Assembly: GCA_902493515.1 (NCBI GenBank)
Contig: CABUPE010000010.1
Coordinates: 1 to 63,176 of the forward strand
Length of the DNA: 63,176 nt
Reading direction: 5' to 3'
DNA from: an uncultured Collinsella sp.
GTDB taxonomy: Bacteria; Actinomycetota; Coriobacteriia; Coriobacteriales; Coriobacteriaceae
A program made the translations under genes and the position numbers. The first letter of the stretch is position 1, and every line of letters starts with the position of its first letter. Positions 1 through 9,020 of the stretch are shown here, one piece after another. The notes below the pieces were generated by a model. That model saw only the letters and a program-made list of their open reading frames with translations. It made no database searches and was not told the origin of the DNA.

Positions 1-212
1 TTCTCATAGGGCAGCCCATCGGAACCGAAATAGATTACGGTATCGTTTTTGACGTCCTTAGGTTTGAGCTCGCCACGCTCTACCATGGCAAGCTTCTCCT
101 CGTGGATGCGCGACAACAACTCGCTCGCGGGCTCGTCGTTCGGGTCTTGCGGAACAAGTTCGCCGCGGATGGCAAGATCCAACAGTTTTTGACGTAGTTT
201 CTTGATGTCCAT
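1..212 (-). CDS. hsdS: Type I restriction-modification specificity subunit, N-terminal fragment
   Basis: Only the first ~70 codons are inside the window; the gene continues past the left edge. The visible protein starts MDIKKLRQKLLDLAIRGELV and continues with a PQDPNDEPASELLSRI stretch. This is the usual beginning of the HsdS target-recognition subunit, which sets the DNA sequence recognised by the type I methylase/restriction complex. Its ATG shares one base with the TAA of hsdM (TAATG), so translation is probably coupled. The order hsdR-hsdM-hsdS on one strand supports the call. The target recognition domains are not visible, so no specificity can be inferred. Confidence 0.8.
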   Translation of the reverse strand, partial: MDIKKLRQKLLDLAIRGELVPQDPNDEPASELLSRIHEEKLAMVERGELKPKDVKNDTVIYFGSDGLPYE

Positions 213-1693
213 TAGTCCTCGATGTCCCCCAGAAGCGCCTCGAGCTGCTTCACGGCGTCGGCAATAGCATCACTCTTCTCATGAATGCTTGCGAGCAAAT
301 CAGAAAGCGCAATCTCCGAGATGTCCTCACCGGTTTTGATCCAGGTGATATCGAGACTCAGCTTGTCGCGGCACATTATCTCGTCGATAGCGAAGCGGCG
401 CCAACGTCCATCGGGGTTGTTATCCTCGCTGTAGGTTTCATCGCGCTCATCGACATGACCAGGCTTGTAGCATTCAAGGAAGTCAGCAAGATCGGCCTCG
501 GTCATGGGATGTTGTTTCAGCGTGTGGTGAACGTTCGTGCGATAGTCGTAGATCCACACCTCGCGTGTCTGTACGTGCTCGCTGCCAGGACGATTCTCAA
601 AGAAGATAACGTTGGCCTTCACGCCAGGCTTGTAGAAGATGCCGGTCGGTAGACGCAGGATAGTGTGCAGATTCGTGGTCTCCAGCAGCTTGCGGCGCAC
701 CGTCTCGCCGGCACCGCCCTCGAACAGCACGTTGTCGGGCACGACAACTGCAGCGGTGCCACCAGTTTTCAAGATGGTATGAATGTGCTGAACAAAGTTC
801 AGCTGCTTGTTCGAGCTTGTTGCCCAGAAGTCCTGGCGGGAGTACGAAAGCTCTTCGTCGACAAGCTCGCCGTCCTCGCCGGCGGCAGCTTTGAGCGTCG
901 CCTTTTTGCCAAAAGGTGGGTTGGTGAGCACGTAGTCGAAGCGCATGCCAGGGTCGGAAAGAAGTGCATCGTTCCTTGTGATGGGTGGCACATCGCTGAA
1001 GTCGCCGATGTTGTGCAAAAAAAGATTCATAAGGCAAAGCCGGCGCGTGGCGGGAACGATCTCCCAGCCGTGGAATGCCTCGTTTTTCAGGAACTTCTTT
1101 TGGTCGGCATCGAGCTGGTAGGCTCCCTCTATGTAGTTCTTCGCGGCCAGCAGGAAGCCGCCCGAGCCGCAACACGGGTCACAGACGGTCTTCTCTGGCT
1201 TGGGCTGAACGCACTTTACGATGGTGTTGATGAGCGGTCTAGGCGTGAAGTACTGACCGGCACCAGATTTGGTGTCCTCCGCTATTCGCTGAAGCAACCC
1301 CTCGTAGATGTCGCCTTTGACGTCCTGCGACATAGCCGTCCACGTTTCTGCGCCAATCATCTGAATAACTCGCGCCAAGATCGCCGGAGAGCTCATCTTG
1401 TTTTGGGCCCCGGTAAAAATCTCCTGAAGCATGCCGCCCTGGGCACCTAGCTTGTCGAGCATCTTCTTATAGGTGTCGAACAGCTCTGCGCCGCTCTTTC
1501 CCGCAAGGCACTCCCAACGACAGTCCTCCGGAAGACCAGTCGGCCTGTTGTAGGGGGGCTTGCTGTACTCGTCTGCCATCTTGAGAAAGAGCAGATAGGT
1601 GAGTTGCTCGAGATAATCGCTGTTGGAGACTCCGTCGTTATAGAGAACGGTCGCCATGTTCCAAATCTTCTGGTTAATGGTGGATGCGCTCAT
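212..1693 (-). CDS. hsdM: Type I restriction-modification DNA methyltransferase subunit
   Basis: This 493-residue protein is an N6-adenine methyltransferase that works in a complex with HsdS (methylation) and HsdR (restriction). An HsdM_N-type helical region fills about residues 1-140. Then come the AdoMet-binding motif I, DPCCGSGGF (172-180), just after the conserved GQYFTPRPL block, and the catalytic motif IV NPPF (258-261). The length is normal for HsdM. The ATG is preceded by AAAGG at good spacing and lies 25 nt downstream of hsdR, so the two are co-transcribed. No frameshift or missing motif is seen, so the modification activity is predicted to be intact. Confidence 0.97.
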   Translation of the reverse strand: MSASTINQKIWNMATVLYNDGVSNSDYLEQLTYLLFLKMADEYSKPPYNRPTGLPEDCRWECLAGKSGAELFDTYKKMLDKLGAQGGMLQEIFTGAQNKMSSPAILARVIQMIGAETWTAMSQDVKGDIYEGLLQRIAEDTKSGAGQYFTPRPLINTIVKCVQPKPEKTVCDPCCGSGGFLLAAKNYIEGAYQLDADQKKFLKNEAFHGWEIVPATRRLCLMNLFLHNIGDFSDVPPITRNDALLSDPGMRFDYVLTNPPFGKKATLKAAAGEDGELVDEELSYSRQDFWATSSNKQLNFVQHIHTILKTGGTAAVVVPDNVLFEGGAGETVRRKLLETTNLHTILRLPTGIFYKPGVKANVIFFENRPGSEHVQTREVWIYDYRTNVHHTLKQHPMTEADLADFLECYKPGHVDERDETYSEDNNPDGRWRRFAIDEIMCRDKLSLDITWIKTGEDISEIALSDLLASIHEKSDAIADAVKQLEALLGDIED

Positions 1694-1718
1694 GCGCTGC
1701 CTTTCTAGCTAATAGGTG

Positions 1719-4481
1719 TTATGCGACAAGCGCGTAGTTCATGTCGTCGAGGACGTCTTGGTACTTATCGCCGAACAAGACGTAGAAACGTCCAAGACCG
1801 CCCTTCTCCCCGAAAGGCGACAGATCGAGGTCGTCAGAGTTCACGCTTCCCGAGGTGGCGATATGGTCGCGAATCATACGTAGCCAATCCATCTGCTCTT
1901 CGGTAAACTGGCCGTGGCCAGCGTTCTTGGAGAATACCCAGCCCTTGAAACGCTCCGCCACGCCCGCCTCGAAGGGTCGTAGGATCTTTTCCTGTCCGAG
2001 TTCGAATCGGATAACGGAAATGATGTCCATAAGCTTGCCCACAGCACTTCGTGCCGTAGCGATGGGTGCGCCCGCGACCTCATATGCATACCAGATCATG
2101 TCGCAGGAGAGTCCATAGGGGGACGTTTTCAACGCATCGTGAACCGCCTTGACCATGCGCAGCGTGATGGAGCGCTGCTTGTAGGTCTGGCCGTAGATGA
2201 TTTGCAACGCGTCCAGCTCATCCTTGTTGTCCGCAAGGAATTGCCTGAACGTTTGAATGACCTCTTTGGCATGGCCCTCGCGATCGGTGTCCCAACCGGA
2301 TGAGATGACAGCATCCAGGTTCTCATTATCTATAACCTGGTCGTGCGCCTTGCGCACGTTTTCGAGATAGTTTCTCAACTCAGCAGAGAACATCGGCTTT
2401 ATCGCCTTCTCGACAAGCCGAGACTGGGCATCTGCCAGTTTGGTTCGCTCTTCTTCGGTTGCTTCTTGGGCATCATCGCTGTGGGCAAACCCGACTTCCT
2501 TTGCAATCTTGTCCTCATCGAAAGCGTCAAGCATATCTCTTGCGATATCGTTCACGGAGGCGCCGCCAGCGAGCTCGGCGGCCTTCTTTCGCTCGCCATT
2601 GTCCATAACGGCGGCGAGCCGAAGAAGCCGGCCCGCGAGCGATGTGACGGTATCGTCATCGCGCGCGCCCATGGCGACGCTCATCATGAGCTCTTTCAAG
2701 CTTGCGGAGGGCCTCCTATCAAGCTGCCTCGATTCAGTCTTCAGGCTCTTCGTGACGCCAACACAATCGACAACCACGTAGCGGTACTTGTTCGTTGTCG
2801 CCGACGGCGAAACGCGAGCCAGATCATCATGGCCGAGCGTACGGCGCCCACGGCCAAGCATCTGCTCGAAGTAATTTTTAGAACGAACATCTCGCATGAA
2901 GACAAGGCATTCGAGAGCTTTGACGTCGGTACCGGTAGCGATCATGTCAACGGTTACGGCGATGCGTGGGTAGAACTCGTTGCGGAATGCCGCAAGCACA
3001 GACTTGGGATCTTCTTCGGCGTTATAGGTTATCTTCTTGCAGAACTCGTTCCCGCGCCCGAATTCCTCACGCACAATGTTGATGATATCGTCCGCATGGC
3101 TATCTGTTTTGGCAAAGATGAGCGTTTTGGGCACTTCCTTGCGACCAGGGAACATGACCGTCGTAACCTTGTCGCGGAACTCGCGGATGACGGTGCGTAT
3201 CTGAGAGGGGTTGACGACATCGCGGTCTAGCTTGCCCTTGTCATACTCCAGATCCTCGTCGGTTTGCTCCCATCGCCTCTCGCGGGAAAGGCGGTCTCTC
3301 TTCTCAACTAGACGCTCGGTAATTGTCGCACCGTTCTTACTCACATCAGTTTCGATGATGTAGGTATCGCCGCCGACGTTGACGCCGTCAATGACCGCTT
3401 CTTCATGGGTGTATTCACTCACGACATTCTGATTGAAAAAAGAGTAGGTTCGCTTGTCGGGCGTAGCAGTAAGCCCGATGAGAAAGGCATCGAAGTAATC
3501 GAGGACCTGCTGCCAGACGTTATAGATAGAACGGTGGCACTCATCGATGATGATGAAATCGAAGTACTCAGGCGGGTAAGCCGAGTTGTACTCAACGTCG
3601 CGTGGCCCGCCGACGAAGCGACCCTCAGTAGGAGAGGATTCTTCGTCTGCCTCGTCAAGCTCCTTGCCCTTGAGGATGGAGTACATGCGCTGAATAGTGC
3701 TGATGCATACATTGGAGCCATTGGGAATCTGCGAAGAGGTCAGGCGACAGACATTGTAAAGTTCGGAAAAAAGCCTTGCATCGTCAGTAGGCTTGTATTT
3801 ACGGAACTCTTCCTCGGCCTGTTCCCCCAGGTTCTTCGTGTCAACAAGGAATAGGATGCGCTTGGCCTTGGCAAATTTGAGCAAACGATAGACGTTAGCA
3901 ATCGCGGTATACGTCTTGCCAGCACCAGTGGCCATTTGGATTAACGCGCGTGGACGGTTCTCCCCAAACGTCTTTTCAAGTCCTACAATTGCATTCACTT
4001 GGCACTTGCGATAGCCGGCAATCTCGAAGTCAGGAAAAGACTTGAGCCTATTCCGAAGAGTGCCGGAATCCTTCAGCCAACTACGGAGCTGCTCCGGTCT
4101 ATGAAAAGAGAAAACCTCGCGAGAACGATAGTCTTTATCGTGATAGTCGCAAAACCGGACCAGCACGTCGGTCGCCTCGTAGACAAAGCGAATGTCAATA
4201 TTCGTGGTGGCATATTTGAATTCACTCTCGGCGTAACGCTTTGACTGCTCGGCTACGGCTGTTAGCTTCTCGCCCTTGTCGTGTTCCTTGGCTTCAATTA
4301 ACCCGCAGGGGGTACCGTCGATAAAGATAAGGTAATCACACGGCCCGGAAGTCGTTTGCCACTCACGAACAACGACCCCACAGGCTGCTGCGGGATTGAA
4401 CTCTTTAACGTCTTGAACGACATATCCAGAAGTCTTCAACTTTTCATCGATAACAAGACGCGCTTTTTCTTCGGGACTCAC
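1719..4481 (-). CDS. hsdR: Type I restriction endonuclease subunit R (EcoEI-like)
   Basis: This 920-residue protein is the ATP-dependent translocase and nuclease of the type I system. The N-terminus carries a PD-(D/E)XK-type nuclease signature: D49 followed by E63-A-K65. The helicase motor follows, with Walker A ATGAGKT (184-190) and the DECH box (313-316), and then a second RecA-like domain ending with an arginine-rich QMLGRGRRT motif. The C-terminus resembles the EcoEI-type R C-terminal domain. The length fits the shorter type I subfamilies rather than EcoKI (~1170 residues). Translation appears to start at GTG with only a weak ribosome binding site, so the exact start is uncertain. All key motifs are intact. 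Confidence 0.95.
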   Translation of the reverse strand: MSPEEKARLVIDEKLKTSGYVVQDVKEFNPAAACGVVVREWQTTSGPCDYLIFIDGTPCGLIEAKEHDKGEKLTAVAEQSKRYAESEFKYATTNIDIRFVYEATDVLVRFCDYHDKDYRSREVFSFHRPEQLRSWLKDSGTLRNRLKSFPDFEIAGYRKCQVNAIVGLEKTFGENRPRALIQMATGAGKTYTAIANVYRLLKFAKAKRILFLVDTKNLGEQAEEEFRKYKPTDDARLFSELYNVCRLTSSQIPNGSNVCISTIQRMYSILKGKELDEADEESSPTEGRFVGGPRDVEYNSAYPPEYFDFIIIDECHRSIYNVWQQVLDYFDAFLIGLTATPDKRTYSFFNQNVVSEYTHEEAVIDGVNVGGDTYIIETDVSKNGATITERLVEKRDRLSRERRWEQTDEDLEYDKGKLDRDVVNPSQIRTVIREFRDKVTTVMFPGRKEVPKTLIFAKTDSHADDIINIVREEFGRGNEFCKKITYNAEEDPKSVLAAFRNEFYPRIAVTVDMIATGTDVKALECLVFMRDVRSKNYFEQMLGRGRRTLGHDDLARVSPSATTNKYRYVVVDCVGVTKSLKTESRQLDRRPSASLKELMMSVAMGARDDDTVTSLAGRLLRLAAVMDNGERKKAAELAGGASVNDIARDMLDAFDEDKIAKEVGFAHSDDAQEATEEERTKLADAQSRLVEKAIKPMFSAELRNYLENVRKAHDQVIDNENLDAVISSGWDTDREGHAKEVIQTFRQFLADNKDELDALQIIYGQTYKQRSITLRMVKAVHDALKTSPYGLSCDMIWYAYEVAGAPIATARSAVGKLMDIISVIRFELGQEKILRPFEAGVAERFKGWVFSKNAGHGQFTEEQMDWLRMIRDHIATSGSVNSDDLDLSPFGEKGGLGRFYVLFGDKYQDVLDDMNYALVA

Positions 4482-4940
4482 CCCAACCGCCAGCCTTTCT
4501 CGATGCCGCAGATTAATACATTAGCATCCTAAAAGATGCGTGAGGACATTTTATCAAGCAGCAGACGACAACGTCCATTTATTGAGCAAATGCGGCATGC
4601 ACTCTGGTCATACCGTTGCTGAAGCGCGATAAGCCTCGGACTCATCGGCAACGCACGCATGACCAGGAGAGCCGTAATGAAACACCTTATGTAAAGAAAG
4701 AACAAATGGTCTTTCTAAAAGAAGCATGAGGAGCACTTCGGCTCTATTATGAAAACGAAGCACGAGAGGCTGCACTCTAGCTATCAAAGGCCCCCAGCAG
4801 GGCAACTCACCAGTCGTCCTAAATGCATCGCCCTACCTCCCTTCCGCCTTCAGCCTCAGCAGCAGGTCTCCCAGCTCGGGGCACCTGCTGGAAAGGCGCG
4901 TCTAGGGTCGCTCGCCCATCCCCCAACGCTGGCGGACTTC
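4482..4940. other. Intergenic region upstream of hsdR
   Basis: No convincing gene is seen here. On the minus strand it must hold the hsdR promoter, but I find no clear -35/-10 pair. An 8-bp inverted repeat (4860-4867 with 4883-4890) lies just downstream of the exonuclease gene and could form a weak hairpin. It lacks a T-tract, so I do not call it a terminator. Confidence 0.4.
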
Positions 4941-5567
4941 CTAGGCGTGCGGACTCACGTGATAGTCCCCCTCCATCACCTGCTTGAGCAACTTGGCGGT
5001 CACGCGCGCATCGGCCAGGGCACTGTGGGCGTGACCCGTCGACTCGTCGAACTCGATGCCAAACCACGTCTCTGCGTCACTCAAAGAGACGCGCCCGTGG
5101 CTGCCCACTTCCATGATCGAGGTGTAAAAAGCCTGCAGGTCGGCCCAGTCCGTAGGAAATGCGGCAAGGTCGATGTGCTTTGCTTGGCACTCGGTCAAAA
5201 GCTGTCGCCGGTCCGCCCCGCTCCAACAGACCACTTGGGCGGAGTAGCGACCGATCCAATCGCTGAGCCTTTTAATCACCACATAGAGCGGATCGGCCAT
5301 CGCGGTGTCCACGGCCGATATCCCCGTAAGCTCGCGGACGGGATACGCAACGCCTTCGGTAAATTCCGTCTGCACAAACTGCGAGAACTCGCCCATAACG
5401 TTGCCGTGGTAATCGAGCTTGACGGCGCCGACCTCGATAATCTCATTGCGCAACCCACGGCGCTGGCGCTGCTTTGGCACCGGCGCAAACTCAAAGTCCA
5501 GCACGATCTGGCGCACAAAGTTCGTCGTATCGATAGCCGAGATACACGGCGTCTTTTCAGCTGACAC
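4941..5567 (-). CDS. DEDDh-family 3'-5' exonuclease (KapD/ERI-1-like)
   Basis: The protein is an RNase T/DNA polymerase III epsilon-type 3'-5' exonuclease. Exo I is LDFEF (Asp and Glu metal ligands), Exo II lies in the ELTGI...D region with WSGADRRQL, and Exo III is HAHSALADA, giving the DEDDh arrangement. I place the start at the GTG at 5565-5567, which has an AAAGG ribosome binding site about 9 nt upstream, giving 208 residues. An upstream in-frame ATG at 5681 would add 38 arginine-rich residues that do not look like coding sequence. It sits between the type I RM operon and ATPase genes. A role in RNA processing or DNA repair is equally possible from sequence alone. Confidence 0.85.
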   Translation of the reverse strand: MSAEKTPCISAIDTTNFVRQIVLDFEFAPVPKQRQRRGLRNEIIEVGAVKLDYHGNVMGEFSQFVQTEFTEGVAYPVRELTGISAVDTAMADPLYVVIKRLSDWIGRYSAQVVCWSGADRRQLLTECQAKHIDLAAFPTDWADLQAFYTSIMEVGSHGRVSLSDAETWFGIEFDESTGHAHSALADARVTAKLLKQVMEGDYHVSPHA

Positions 5568-5740
5568 GGTTATGGCCTTTCTCCGTCGCCTGCCGCTTGT
5601 TACATAAGCGGCTACATTGCCGTAAGGATAGGCGCTCGTGCGGACATGAAAGCGGGGCGCAATACCATGCGCTGGTCGCACGCCATGCAGACGGCCCCAA
5701 GAGAATCGCCCGCTCTATTCAAATGCATGAAAAAGATTTA

Positions 5741-5775
5741 GGCCCGGTGACTTGAATCAGCGGTCATCCCGGGCC
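5741..5775 (-). terminator. Rho-independent terminator (minus strand)
   Basis: GGCCCGG (5741-5747) plus TGAC pairs with GTCA and CCGGGCC (5769-5775), with a 2-nt bulge. On the minus strand the hairpin is followed by TAAATCTTTTTC. It would end transcripts from the DUF4143 ATPase gene before the exonuclease gene. Confidence 0.65.
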
Positions 5776-5777
5776 CA

Positions 5778-5867
5778 TCAGAGCTCGTAGAGCTCTTGGT
5801 TGCTTTGGTCTCGCTCTTCACGGCGCTTATCGAACTTTCCGAGGCACTCAAGCAGCATTCGAAGCAT
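5778..5867 (-). pseudogene. Possible 29-codon ORF or gene remnant
   Basis: A short open frame encodes 29 residues beginning MLRMLLECLGKFDKRREERD and ending in a charged tail, stopping just before the terminator hairpin at 5741-5775. No ribosome binding site is obvious. The frame is open for only five codons upstream before a stop. Its composition (hydrophobic helix, then charged tail) resembles the end of a protein more than random sequence, so it may be the remnant of a lost gene. I cannot assign a family. The rest of the 5568-6021 gap shows nothing else. Confidence 0.2.
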
Positions 5868-6021
5868 AACAAGTCGCTGCCATTAAGGCGCTGACCTCTT
5901 GACCAAGCAACGGCGCTGCCCAGCTATCACCCTTGGGCTGCCGTCGACCTTATTCTACCCACGGCTGCCAGGTTTACCAAATGGATTTTCGGTAAAGGAA
6001 GCACGGCACGCCGCAAAACCA

Positions 6022-7317
6022 CTACGCCCCAAGTGCCGCCATGGGGATCACCGCCACGCCGTCGTCGCGTGTATAGGCAATGCTCCCCTTTCCAACCACG
6101 ACCGCCAAAAACGCCGGCGCAGCATTCTGCGCGGCAGGGTTGGAGAGCATTTTCTTCTCCATCGCCTTGAGGTTTCTCGCTCCGTCGTCTGCCTTCGCAT
6201 CGCTCAGTTTGACCTCGATGGCTCCCCAGCGCCCATCGTGCTCGACGATCAGATCGACCTCAAGGCCCTTCTCGTCGCGGAAATAATGGACGCTGTTGTC
6301 AACGCCGCCGTAGGTTGAAAGGAACACGCGCACGTCGCGCAGGACGAGATTCTCAAAGAGCATCCCCAGCGTTTGCATATCGCCAAGCAGCCGCTCAGGG
6401 GTAGCCCCCAGCAACGCCGCCGCAAGTGACGGGTCACAGAAGTAGCGCTTGGGGCGCACGCGAACGCGGGCCTTCGAGCGCATGGGCGGCTCCCATCCGC
6501 ACAGGTCCTCGGTCAGCTTGAGCCTGTTGAAGAGGTCCAAGTACGCAGCGATGGTCCTCTCGTCGGGGCCCGCCTCACCGTACGAGGCATCCTTTACGAG
6601 CGTCTTGTACGTGACAGCCTGGCTCTCGTTCATGGCAAGAGCTCGCAAAAGGCCGTGTGCAAGCTCGGGCGACATGCCCTCGTCCAGCACGTTGACGTCG
6701 AGCACCGAGTGCACGTACTGGCTTGCCGTCTCTCGCGCAAGATCTTCCGAAAGCCCAAGATTTGCAGGCCAACCGCCCCTGCAGCACCAGCGGGCGACGT
6801 CATCCACCGTGCTCTCGCGACGCTGAGGGGCAAAACCCTCGCCCTTAAAGAGGCTTGCCAGTGACACGAGCGGCTCGCCGTCGCCCGACTCACACAGGGC
6901 CATGGGGCGCATTGACAGACGGGCGATCCTACCCGTGCCGGAATGACGAACATGGCTGCGCTCATCGCTTTTGAGCGCGGTCGAGCCCGTGAGCAAAAGT
7001 GTCCCGCGTTCGTTGCCGCTCGCGTCCACGAAACGCCGGGCGGCATCCCAAACCTCGGGCACCTCCTGCCATTCATCGACCAGGTGTGGCGCATCGCCGA
7101 TGAGCGCCAGGCTTGGGTCGACCTCTGCCGCCGCGCGCTGCGCAGGCTCATCGAGCCTGGAGACGCTCGCCGAGCGAGAGAGCGCCGTCCAGGTCTTGCC
7201 GCACCATTTGGGGCCGTTGATCTCCACACAGCCAAACGCCCGCATAAGGGTGTCGAGGCGCTCCTCTATGAGCCGGGGCCTATATCCCTTTTGGGTCAAT
7301 CTCTTTGGTGCATCCAT
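6022..7317 (-). CDS. AAA_14-family ATPase with C-terminal DUF4143
   Basis: This 431-residue protein has an N-terminal P-loop GPKWCGKT (35-42), a Walker B-like HLVDEWQEV segment, and the sensor-like LLLTGST typical of the AAA_14 family. The C-terminal half is the DUF4143 domain, with the diagnostic GxxFENLVLRD and YFRDEKGLEVDLIVE blocks; the latter resembles a nuclease-like fold. Such proteins are common, often mobile, and of uncertain function; some are thought to act in DNA transactions or defence. Five GCGTAA words at 23-bp spacing lie directly upstream in its promoter region (7354-7451). The gene appears complete. Confidence 0.92.
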   Translation of the reverse strand: MDAPKRLTQKGYRPRLIEERLDTLMRAFGCVEINGPKWCGKTWTALSRSASVSRLDEPAQRAAAEVDPSLALIGDAPHLVDEWQEVPEVWDAARRFVDASGNERGTLLLTGSTALKSDERSHVRHSGTGRIARLSMRPMALCESGDGEPLVSLASLFKGEGFAPQRRESTVDDVARWCCRGGWPANLGLSEDLARETASQYVHSVLDVNVLDEGMSPELAHGLLRALAMNESQAVTYKTLVKDASYGEAGPDERTIAAYLDLFNRLKLTEDLCGWEPPMRSKARVRVRPKRYFCDPSLAAALLGATPERLLGDMQTLGMLFENLVLRDVRVFLSTYGGVDNSVHYFRDEKGLEVDLIVEHDGRWGAIEVKLSDAKADDGARNLKAMEKKMLSNPAAQNAAPAFLAVVVGKGSIAYTRDDGVAVIPMAALGA

Positions 7318-7353
7318 AGACGGCCGTCCCTCTCTATCACGCGATATGCGAAA

Positions 7354-7451
7354 TTACGCCATTCTCAATGCTGATTTTACGCTACTTTCAATGTAGTTTT
7401 TACGCCATGACAGATGTAGTTTTTACGCCATTTTCATTGAAGGTTTTACGC
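7354..7451 (-). repeat. Five GCGTAA words at exact 23-bp spacing
   Basis: On the plus strand TTACGC begins at 7354, 7377, 7400, 7423 and 7446, so the period is exactly 23 bp. On the minus strand this reads GCGTAA followed by 17-nt segments related to AAACTACATTGAAAATG. The two central units share GTAGTTT. The block lies between the two ATPase genes, upstream of the DUF4143 gene and downstream of the DUF234 gene. It covers most of the 185-bp intergenic gap. Confidence 0.85.
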
Positions 7452-7502
7452 TTGGCATCCTTAGCGCGACCCATTCCGAGCATCACATCAGAGCGTGCTT
7501 GG

Positions 7503-8894
7503 TTATCTCCGCTCGCACATCTCGGCAAACGAAATCAGCTTGGCATCTCCCCTGCTCGCCGCAGCTTCCTGACATCCTTGCGTAAAGCCTCGCTTCGAGA
7601 AGATCGCATAGCTTTTGTGCTGCCGCCTAAAGAGCTCGCTTCGATGCACGAGCTTTTGCAGCACGTCTTCGCCCACCGGTTCATTGCGCCATTTGCATTC
7701 CGCAAACAGCGCAGTGCCCTCGCCATCGTCAACAATCAAGTCGATTTCTTCCTGCGTATGCGTGCGATTATCCGTCCCCCACCAGCGCCCAACGCTTGCC
7801 GGAACCACATCAAGCTGGCCCGCCCGCGCGAGTTCGTACACGTATTGTCTGCATATAAGCTCAAAGACCGTACCCATGTAATCCGATACGTGCGGCTCAA
7901 TGCGTTCATACGCCATCTCGGCCATATCGTTTTGAATCAGCCCGATGTTCTGCGGAACAAACTTGTACCAGAACCTAAACATCTGATCGCTCAGCAGATA
8001 CACGGCTCGCTTATTGCTCGTCTCGTTTAGGGGCAGCTCGCGCTCGACAATCCCAAGCGACGCCAGCTTATCCACATAGCTCTTTACGTTGCTCGCAGGG
8101 ATTCCCGTAGAGCTCGCAATCTCCGAGATCTTCGAGCGCCCCTGAGCAATTGCTTGCACGATCGCATCATATTGCTCGGGATTGCGGCACTCCTGCAATA
8201 GCAGGTTACTCGGCTCCTCAAAGAGATAGCCCGTAGGAGTAAGAAAAAGACGTTTGATGTTGTCCTTGAGCGGTGCGGCAGGATCGACTTTCTCGATATA
8301 TGCAGGAATGCCACCCGTCATGCCATAGCAAACTGCAGCGTCTTCGCGACCCATGCTCTGCCACAGGCCGAGGGTCGTCATAAAATCGAGCGGCATGATC
8401 TTAAACTGGGCCGTACGCCTACCGTATAGCGGACTCTCGTAGCCCAACACCTGCTCTTCCATAAACGAAAGCGACGACCCGCACAGGATAAGCATAAGCT
8501 TGGCCTCTTTGTACAAGTGATCGATCTTGTCTTGCAGCAACGAGCTGATCTCGGGATTCGATTGGGCGAGATAGGGATACTCGTCAATCACGACAACCAA
8601 ACGTTCCGTGCGAGCCATGGTGGCCAATGCATCGAACGCTTCGTCAAAACTACGAAACGACACGCCTGCAGCACCAACCGAGCCTGCAAGTATCGCCTGG
8701 CTAAAGCCGTGCAGGTTTGCCTCTGCATTGGTACGACGAGCTTGAAAGTAAATAGCCTTCTTGCCTTGGATAAACTCTGTGATAAGACGCGTTTTGCCCA
8801 CGCGACGGCGGCCGTAAATCACAGGCATCTCAAAGGAGCCCGTGCCATACAGTCGATTGAGCTCGGACATTTCCGCCGTTCTTCCGATAAACAT
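7503..8894 (-). CDS. ATPase_2-type AAA ATPase with C-terminal DUF234
   Basis: This 463-residue protein belongs to the archaeal-type ATPase (ATPase_2) group. It starts MFIGRTAEMSEL, carries Walker A GRRRVGKT (28-35), and has Walker B within VVVIDEYPYLAQ. A winged-helix region follows (KISEIASSTGIPASNVKSYV), then a C-terminal DUF234 domain with LICRQYVYE, a WWGTD motif and the EIDLIV...ALFAECKW block, which looks like a PD-(D/E)XK nuclease fold. The function of the family is not established. A perfect 25-bp inverted repeat begins 16 bp upstream of the ATG and overlaps the likely promoter, suggesting autoregulation. It is unrelated in detail to the neighbouring AAA_14/DUF4143 protein. Confidence 0.93.
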   Translation of the reverse strand: MFIGRTAEMSELNRLYGTGSFEMPVIYGRRRVGKTRLITEFIQGKKAIYFQARRTNAEANLHGFSQAILAGSVGAAGVSFRSFDEAFDALATMARTERLVVVIDEYPYLAQSNPEISSLLQDKIDHLYKEAKLMLILCGSSLSFMEEQVLGYESPLYGRRTAQFKIMPLDFMTTLGLWQSMGREDAAVCYGMTGGIPAYIEKVDPAAPLKDNIKRLFLTPTGYLFEEPSNLLLQECRNPEQYDAIVQAIAQGRSKISEIASSTGIPASNVKSYVDKLASLGIVERELPLNETSNKRAVYLLSDQMFRFWYKFVPQNIGLIQNDMAEMAYERIEPHVSDYMGTVFELICRQYVYELARAGQLDVVPASVGRWWGTDNRTHTQEEIDLIVDDGEGTALFAECKWRNEPVGEDVLQKLVHRSELFRRQHKSYAIFSKRGFTQGCQEAAASRGDAKLISFAEMCERR

Positions 8895-8909
8895 AGGGCC
8901 ATCCTTCCT

Positions 8910-8965
8910 TTACGTTATAGCTAGCTATATTATACCTTCCTATAATATAGCTAGCTATAACGTAA
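8910..8965. promoter_or_regulatory. Perfect 25-bp inverted repeat, promoter/operator of the DUF234 ATPase gene
   Basis: Positions 8910-8934 are the exact reverse complement of 8941-8965, separated by the 6-nt spacer CCTTCC. Each arm contains the self-complementary core TATAGCTAGCTATA and a TATAAT hexamer beside the spacer. The inner edge lies close to the ribosome binding site (GGAAGG) and ATG of the minus-strand ATPase gene. This is the expected layout of an operator overlapping a promoter, possibly bidirectional. Confidence 0.85.
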
Positions 8966-9020
8966 TTCGACAAGCGGCGCACGCAAAAGGGTCGGTACAC
9001 CACCGCACGTGGACCGTTCC

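Noticed and set aside
4749..5564. 271-codon plus-strand frame over the exonuclease gene
   Set aside because: It is antisense to a protein with a full DEDDh motif set. The translation has no domain features.
7354..7451. CRISPR-like short repeats
   Set aside because: Only 6 bases are constant and the 17-nt segments are related to one another, unlike spacers.
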